In this document: one piece after another, positions 59,575-64,000 of the stretch
How the letters are laid out: each line of letters begins with the position of its first letter
Numbering within the stretch: position 1 is the stretch's first letter
Source: Actinomycetes bacterium
GTDB taxonomy: Bacteria; Actinomycetota; Actinomycetes; Actinomycetales; Dermatophilaceae
Direction: 5' to 3'
DNA length: 64,000 bases
Assembly (NCBI GenBank): GCA_023420415.1
Contig: JAEZWF010000029.1
Span: forward strand, 124,001 to 188,000
Notes under the pieces: model-generated
The model's input: the letters and a program-made list of their open reading frames with translations, nothing else
Told to the model about the DNA's origin: nothing
Databases searched by the model: none
Translations under genes and position numbers: made by a program

Positions 59575-59997
59575 GTGGAGCAGCGCGTCTCACTGGTCAC
59601 CCTGGGTGTTCGTGACCTCGGCCGGTCCGAGCGGTTCTACACCGATCTCGGCTGGCAGCACACGAGCGATGACGATGGTGTCGTGTTCTTCCAGTGCGGT
59701 GGTCTCGTGGTCGCTCTGTGGGACCGTGAGGCACTCGCGGTGGACTCGGAGGTCGAGGACTCCGGCGGCTGGGGCGGTGTGACCCTCGCGCTCAACGTGC
59801 GCTCACCCGACGAGGTCGACGAGGTGCTGGCCCAGGCCGCCGCGGCCGGTGCGGTGATCGGGCGCCCCGGCGCCGACACGTTCTGGGGCGGCTACTCCGG
59901 CATCTTCGTCGACCCCGACGGTCACCCCTGGGAGGTCGCGCACAACCCGTTCTGGACCGTCACCGACGACGGGCGCACACTTCTGCGCGGCGAGTAG
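59575..59997 (+). CDS. VOC (glyoxalase/bleomycin resistance) family protein
   Basis: 140 residues, paired beta-alpha-beta modules: LVTLGVRDLGRSERFYTDLGW and, in the second half, GIFVDPDGHPWEVAHNP with the metal His/Glu. VOC proteins bind a divalent metal and serve as glyoxalases, dioxygenases or antibiotic-binding proteins. GTG start four bases after tmsB; likely co-transcribed but not known to be needed for 10-methyl lipids. Confidence 0.88.
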   Translation: MEQRVSLVTLGVRDLGRSERFYTDLGWQHTSDDDGVVFFQCGGLVVALWDREALAVDSEVEDSGGWGGVTLALNVRSPDEVDEVLAQAAAAGAVIGRPGADTFWGGYSGIFVDPDGHPWEVAHNPFWTVTDDGRTLLRGE

Positions 59998-60026
59998 CCG
60001 ACCTGGTGGAACGGGTCGGCTACTCG
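59991..60026. terminator. Bidirectional terminator with both stop codons in its arms
   Basis: CGAGTAGCCGACC (59991-60003) and its exact complement (60014-60026) flank a 10-nt loop. The TAG of the VOC gene and the TAG of the convergent acyl-CoA oxidase-like gene each lie within an arm, so one 13-bp stem can end both transcripts. Confidence 0.75.
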
Positions 60027-61933
60027 ATGGGTTCGAGCAGCTCGGTGCCGAGCCAGGCCCGCGGGATGCCGAACGCGTCCACGAGGGTCTGGGCGTGCGG
60101 TGCGAGGGCGGCGCACAGGTCGTTGACCGCGGCGGTCACCTGCTTGCTGCGGGCGGGCGTGACCCGGCCGTGCTCGAGGAACCACCCCTTGTGCGCCTCG
60201 ATGGTCGACAGCGCGTAGAGGTCGCACACCCGGCCGAGCATCTCGCGCGCCGGCGCGTCGTCACAGTTGTCGATGGCGGCGACGAACGACTCGAGGATGA
60301 CCCGGTCGACGTGCGCCCGGGCGGCCTCGACGACGTGGTCCTGGCTCTCGTTGAAGACGGCGAACAGGTCGGCGCCCGGCTTGCCGGCCTTGCGCAGCCG
60401 CAGCGCCACCGTCTCGAGCAGGTGGCGTTCGCGGTCCTCGAAGAGGTCGAGCTGCCAGCCCCGGTCGGTCGGTCCCTTGTCGCTGTCGCGGCCGGGTGCC
60501 GCGTCGATGAGCCGCTGGACGAGGCCGCGAGCAGCGGTGCGCTCGACGAGCTGCCCGGCGAACTGGCGTGCGCCGAACTTGACCATGCCGAGGGTGTCGA
60601 GGTCACCGAAGCTGTCGCGGTAGTTGGTCAGGAGTCCCTTGGCGACCAGCTGGAGCAGCACGGTGTTGTCGCCCTCGAACGTGGTGAAGACATCGGTGTC
60701 GGCCTTGAGCGCAGGCAGCCGGTTCACGGCGAGGTAGCCCGCGCCTCCACACGCCTCACGGCACATCTGGATCGTCGCCGTGGCGTGCGCGGTCGACGCC
60801 ACCTTGATGCCCGCCGCCCGCGACTCCAGCTCCCGCTGCTTGTCCTCGTCGACCTGCTCCGCGCCCTGCACGTCGTGCATGAACGCCACGAGGTCGTTCT
60901 GGGCGAGCTGGAGCGCATAGGACTTGGCGAGGGCGGGCAGCAGCTTGCGCTGGTGGACGCGGTAGTCGATCAGCCGCACCTCGGCGTCGTCGCCGGGTGC
61001 CGCGAACTGACGCCGGTGGCCGGCATACGTGACGGCGAGGGTGAGCGCGGTGCGCGTGGCTGCGCCGGCGCCGCCAGCAACGCTGATGCGCCCCCGCACC
61101 AAGGTGCCGAGCATGGTGAAGAACCGGCGGGTCTGGTTCTCGATGGGGGAGGTGTAGGTGCCGTTCTCGTCGATGTCGCCGTAGCGGTTCAGCAGGTTGG
61201 TGCGCGGCACCCGCACCTGGTCGAAGCTGAGCCGTCCGTTGTCGACCCCGAGCAGGCCGGCCTTGGCGCCGCAGTCGCCGATGGTGACCCCCGGCATCGG
61301 TGCACCGCTCTCGTCGCGGATCGGCACCAGCACACAGTGCACACCATGGTTCTCGCCGTCGACGAGCAGCTGCGCGAAGACGGCAGCCATGCGTCCGTCG
61401 CGGGCTGCTCCACCGATGTAGTCCTTGCGCGCGGCCGGCGTGGGAGTGTGCACGACGATCTCGTCGGCGTCCTTGTCGTAGGTCGCCGTGGTGCCGAGCG
61501 ACTGCACGTCCGACCCGTGACCCGTCTCGGTCATGGCGAAGCACCCGGGGAGGGTCGCGTCGATGATCGAGGGCAGGTATGCCGCGTGGTGCCGCTGGGT
61601 GCCCAGGTTGCTCACCGCGCCGCCGAAGAGACCCCAGTGCACCCCGGCCTTGACCATGAGCGACAGGTCGGCATGGCCGACGACCTCGAAGGCAGTGACC
61701 GATCCGCCCAGGTCGCCGGACCCACCCTGGGCGACGGGGAACCCGCGTCGCGGGTGGCCGGTCGCCGCGATCTCGCGCACCTGCTCGGCGACGCGGGCGC
61801 GGTACTCGTCCATGGTGAGTTCCTTGGTCGGCGGCATGAACATCGCCGGGTCGAACTCGGTGCGGGTCTCGTTGCGGATGTCCGCCCAGCGGCCGTCGAG
61901 GGTCGTGCGCAGTGCCGTGGTGAGGTCTGTCAT
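60020..61933 (-). CDS. Acyl-CoA oxidase/dehydrogenase-like protein
   Basis: 637 residues, larger than standard ACADs because of a C-terminal ~220-residue extension like acyl-CoA oxidases. MTETGHGSDVQSLGTTATYD, VDNGRLSFDQVRVPRTNLLNRYGDI (split), EACGGAGYLAVNR and catalytic Glu in FTTFEGDNTVLLQL. Oxidises acyl-CoA with FAD; electron acceptor (oxygen or ETF) cannot be told. Located beside its probable regulator TetR (3-base gap) and divergent from a thiolase, forming a fatty acid oxidation unit. Confidence 0.88.
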   Translation of the reverse strand: MTDLTTALRTTLDGRWADIRNETRTEFDPAMFMPPTKELTMDEYRARVAEQVREIAATGHPRRGFPVAQGGSGDLGGSVTAFEVVGHADLSLMVKAGVHWGLFGGAVSNLGTQRHHAAYLPSIIDATLPGCFAMTETGHGSDVQSLGTTATYDKDADEIVVHTPTPAARKDYIGGAARDGRMAAVFAQLLVDGENHGVHCVLVPIRDESGAPMPGVTIGDCGAKAGLLGVDNGRLSFDQVRVPRTNLLNRYGDIDENGTYTSPIENQTRRFFTMLGTLVRGRISVAGGAGAATRTALTLAVTYAGHRRQFAAPGDDAEVRLIDYRVHQRKLLPALAKSYALQLAQNDLVAFMHDVQGAEQVDEDKQRELESRAAGIKVASTAHATATIQMCREACGGAGYLAVNRLPALKADTDVFTTFEGDNTVLLQLVAKGLLTNYRDSFGDLDTLGMVKFGARQFAGQLVERTAARGLVQRLIDAAPGRDSDKGPTDRGWQLDLFEDRERHLLETVALRLRKAGKPGADLFAVFNESQDHVVEAARAHVDRVILESFVAAIDNCDDAPAREMLGRVCDLYALSTIEAHKGWFLEHGRVTPARSKQVTAAVNDLCAALAPHAQTLVDAFGIPRAWLGTELLEPIE

Positions 61934-61936
61934 TGG

Positions 61937-62602
61937 TTACTCCGAGTGGGTCCAGGCGGACGAGAGCCCGCTCCAGGCAAGGTCGGTCAGGTGGGTCGTG
62001 AGGGTGGCGCGGGTCATCGCGGTGGGAGCGGTGAGCCACTGGTCAGCGGCGGCCCGCACCATGCCGACCAGCCCGGCGGCCCAGACCGCGGCGGGTGCGT
62101 CGTCCTGCCCGCCGGCCTCGAGCGCTGCCGCGATGACGAGAGTCAGCTGGGCCGCGATGTGGTCGGTCACCGGGCTGGCGGGGTCACCGTCCGCCGGGGT
62201 CTCCAGCAGGGGTGCGTTGACGACGAACCGGTAGACCTCGGGGTCCTTCTCCACCAGGCCGAGGTAGGCGTTGATCGCCGCGGCGATGAGCGCACGCGGC
62301 TCTCCGACGGCGCTGCCCAGGTTGCCCTCGGTGGCGCCCATGGCCGTGCCGAGGTCACGCAGGATCCGGGCGTCGACGCTCTCGCACACCGCGGCATACA
62401 GGCCCTGGCGGTCGGTGAAGTGGCGGTAGACCACGGTCTTGGAGGTGCCGGCCTCGGCGGCGATGTCGTCCATGCCCACCGCGGCGCCGTGCACCCGGAT
62501 GGCCCGCAGGGTCGCCTCGACGAGCTCGCGGCGCCGGCTGGCGCGGTGCTGCTCCCAACGCGTGCTGCGGCCGTCCTGCGACGGGGTGGTGGTCGTGCTC
62601 AC
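61937..62602 (-). CDS. TetR-family repressor
   Basis: 221 residues. HTH region RRRELVEATLRAIRVHGAAVGMDDIAAEAGTSKTVVYRHFTDRQGLYAAV (split; residues ~23-72) then a helical ligand domain. Start GTG is eight bases downstream of TACTGT, which lies inside the 15-bp inverted repeat, so the protein should repress itself, the acyl-CoA oxidase-like gene and the divergent thiolase. Ligand likely a long-chain acyl-CoA. Confidence 0.9.
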   Translation of the reverse strand: MSTTTTPSQDGRSTRWEQHRASRRRELVEATLRAIRVHGAAVGMDDIAAEAGTSKTVVYRHFTDRQGLYAAVCESVDARILRDLGTAMGATEGNLGSAVGEPRALIAAAINAYLGLVEKDPEVYRFVVNAPLLETPADGDPASPVTDHIAAQLTLVIAAALEAGGQDDAPAAVWAAGLVGMVRAAADQWLTAPTAMTRATLTTHLTDLAWSGLSSAWTHSE

Positions 62603-62608
62603 AGCCGC

Positions 62609-62643
62609 GACAGTAGCAGGTACTAGCCGTACCTGCTACTGTC
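62609..62643. promoter_or_regulatory. Perfect 15-bp inverted repeat, TetR operator
   Basis: GACAGTAGCAGGTAC (62609-62623), spacer TAGCC, GTACCTGCTACTGTC (62629-62643). No mismatch. It covers the TACTGT -10 of the TetR gene and lies just before a TATCGA box (about 62646) of the thiolase gene. Confidence 0.85.
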
Positions 62644-62702
62644 AGTATCGAATAGGTGGGCGGGTCGCGGTGACCCGCCCGGACACACCCGAGGAGCAAC
62701 CC

Positions 62703-64000
62703 GTGGCAACCAGATCCACAGCCCCATCCAGCAAGTCGTCGAGCCCTCAGCCACGTCGTGCCGCTGTCATCGGTGGTAACCGAATTCCCTTTGCCCGGGC
62801 CAACTCCACGTACTCCCACGCCTCCAACCAGGACATGCTGACGGCGACGCTCGACGGGCTCGTGGCCCGGTTCGGGCTGGCGGGGGAGCAGGTCGGTGAG
62901 GTGGTCGCCGGCGCCGTGCTCAAGCACAGTCGTGACTTCAACCTGACCCGCGAGTCGGTCCTCGGGTCCAGCCTCGCGCCCACCACCCCGGCCTACGACG
63001 TCCAGCAGGCCTGTGGCACCGGGCTGGAGGCGGCGATCCTGGTCGCCAACAAGATCGCGCTCGGCCAGATCGAGTCTGGCATCGCCGGGGGCACGGACAC
63101 CGCGTCTGACGCGCCGATCGCCCTCAACGAAGGGCTGCGCCAGACCCTGCTCGCCGCCAACCGGGCCAAGACCCCCGTGCAGCGCGCCAAGGCCCTCACC
63201 GGTCTGCGGCCGAACCAGCTCGTGCCCTCGATCCCGCAGAACGTCGAGCCGCGCACCGGCCTGTCGATGGGCGAGCACATGGCCCAGACGGCCAAGCAGT
63301 GGGGCATCAGCCGCGAGGCCCAGGACGAGCTCGCGGCCTCGTCGCACCAGCACCTCGCTGCCGCGTACGAGAGGGGCTTCTTCGACGACCTGCTGACGCC
63401 GTTCAAGGGGCTCACGAGGGACCAGAACCTGCGGCCCGACTCCTCGGTCGACAAGCTCGCCAAGCTGAACCCCGTTTTCGGCAAGGGCGCCGACGCGACC
63501 ATGACCGCCGGAAACTCGACGCCGCTCACCGACGGGGCGGCCGCGGTGCTGCTCGGGTCGGACACGTGGGCGGCCGAGCGTGGGCTGCCGGTGCTGGCCC
63601 ACGTGGTCGACGCCCAGACGGCAGCAGTCGACTACGTGACGGGGCACGAGGGGCTGTTGATGGCCCCGGTCTACGCGCTGCCGAAGCTGCTCGAACGGCA
63701 GGGTATGAAGCTGCAGGACTTCGACCTGGTCGAGATCCACGAGGCGTTCGCCTCGACGGTGCTGTGCACGTTGGCCGCGTGGGAGAGCGAGGAGTTCTGC
63801 CGCGACCGGCTGGGCCTCGACGCCCCCATCGGCGAGCTGGACCGCAGCAAGCTCAACGTCAACGGGTCGTCGCTGGCGGCCGGACACCCGTTCGCCGCCA
63901 CCGGTGGGCGCATCGTTGCGTCGCTCGCAAAGGCCTTGCACGAGAAGGGATCTGGCGCTCGTGGCCTGATCTCGGTGTGCGCTGCTGGTGGGCAGGGCGT
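62703..64000 (+). CDS. fadI: Acetyl-CoA C-acyltransferase (thiolase), 3' end outside window
   Basis: 432 codons are present and the frame is still open at the window end. GTG 62703 follows GAGGAGC. Active-site Cys in DVQQACGTGLEA (about residue 108), His in LVEIHEAFAS, second His in AAGHPFAATGG and second Cys at the end (SVCAAGGQG), so only a few terminal residues are missing. FadI-type thiolases complete beta-oxidation by splitting 3-ketoacyl-CoA; a hydratase/dehydrogenase partner gene is expected next. Confidence 0.93.
   Translation, partial: MATRSTAPSSKSSSPQPRRAAVIGGNRIPFARANSTYSHASNQDMLTATLDGLVARFGLAGEQVGEVVAGAVLKHSRDFNLTRESVLGSSLAPTTPAYDVQQACGTGLEAAILVANKIALGQIESGIAGGTDTASDAPIALNEGLRQTLLAANRAKTPVQRAKALTGLRPNQLVPSIPQNVEPRTGLSMGEHMAQTAKQWGISREAQDELAASSHQHLAAAYERGFFDDLLTPFKGLTRDQNLRPDSSVDKLAKLNPVFGKGADATMTAGNSTPLTDGAAAVLLGSDTWAAERGLPVLAHVVDAQTAAVDYVTGHEGLLMAPVYALPKLLERQGMKLQDFDLVEIHEAFASTVLCTLAAWESEEFCRDRLGLDAPIGELDRSKLNVNGSSLAAGHPFAATGGRIVASLAKALHEKGSGARGLISVCAAGGQG

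Larger units (their letters stand above)
1683..62399. repeat. Dispersed 8-mer GTATGCCG, about 60 copies
   Basis: By eye I count 61 copies of GTATGCC on either strand (about 33 forward, 28 reverse), 58 followed by G and most by CG or TG. Examples: 1683, 3630, 9869, 17041, 25019, 34549, 43629, 51149, 58928 (forward); 2227, 3709, 5353, 26241, 36369, 53650, 62393 (reverse). About six would be expected by composition. At least two (43629, 51149) are intergenic. Confidence 0.8.

Noticed and set aside
1683..62399. GTATGCCG as a polar replication or segregation signal (KOPS/Chi-like)
   Set aside because: Copies are almost equally split between strands over 64 kb, so there is no polarity visible here.
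1..64000. CRISPR array, prophage, insertion sequence or plasmid origin
   Set aside because: No spaced repeat array, transposase, integrase or phage structural gene was found; gene order and base usage look uniform.

Overview
The window is a compact stretch of a very GC-rich (about 70 % or more by eye) actinobacterial chromosome. WhiB, three GAF-ANTAR proteins, a SigB/SigF-type sigma factor, F420/FMN luciferase-like oxidoreductases, HelR and 10-methyl fatty acid genes all point to Actinomycetota; the gene mix fits an Intrasporangiaceae-like soil or water organism (Janibacter/Terrabacter/Knoellia type), but the family is inferred, not proven. No prophage, insertion sequence, rRNA or CRISPR array was seen. 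Genes are mostly packed in operons with 4-base ATGA/GTGA overlaps, and several genes look leaderless.

Layout. 1-1.4 kb: end of a YihY/BrkB gene and a tRNA Gly-Cys-Val cluster. 1.5-5.4 kb: a five-gene translationally coupled operon (dehydrogenase, degenerate pyruvoyl-tetrahydropterin synthase, glycosyltransferase, RibD-like reductase, GTP cyclohydrolase II) that looks like an uncharacterised pterin/pyrimidine-derived metabolite pathway. 5.5-16.8 kb: three GAF-ANTAR regulators, a WhiB protein, oxidoreductases, an epimerase with a fresh 81-bp internal duplication, and a metal-transporter operon. 16.8-20.2 kb: a sugar-type ABC importer. 20.2-24.5 kb: small envelope proteins, a SigB/SigF-family sigma factor, thioesterase, dehydrogenase and hemerythrin. 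24.6-37.3 kb: a carbohydrate/sugar-acid catabolic island under a GntR regulator, tied together by four copies of an ATTATGCA-K-AAT operator. 37.3-49.5 kb: HelR with a rifamycin-associated element, a GlxA-type regulator, glutaryl-CoA-like dehydrogenase, stress enzymes, a CE1758/CE1759 monooxygenase-reductase pair, CapA-like protein, PabB/PabC, paired hairpin repeats and tRNA-Val. 49.5-64 kb: lipid storage and lipid modification: acyl-CoA ligase, PHA synthase, acyl-CoA dehydrogenase and PHA depolymerase in one operon, TmsA/TmsB for 10-methyl fatty acids, then acyl-CoA oxidase, TetR and thiolase around a perfect 15-bp inverted repeat.

How the parts work together. Four promoters share the exact form GTTT-N15-GGGTA, the recognition sequence expected for SigB/SigF-type sigma factors, and the window encodes such a sigma factor; they sit before the pterin operon, a 34-codon ORF leading into the metal-transporter operon, the ABC importer and the hemerythrin. 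This suggests a local part of a general-stress regulon. The GntR island couples a sugar importer (no ATPase gene, so probably a shared MsiK-type ATPase) to an enolase-superfamily dehydratase, a DHDPS-family aldolase, two SDR dehydrogenases and a TauE/SafE exporter.

The most unusual signal is not a gene: the 8-mer GTATGCCG (either strand) occurs about once per kilobase, roughly tenfold or more above expectation, in all reading frames and in intergenic DNA, and often forces rare TAT or ATA codons. Its function is unknown.
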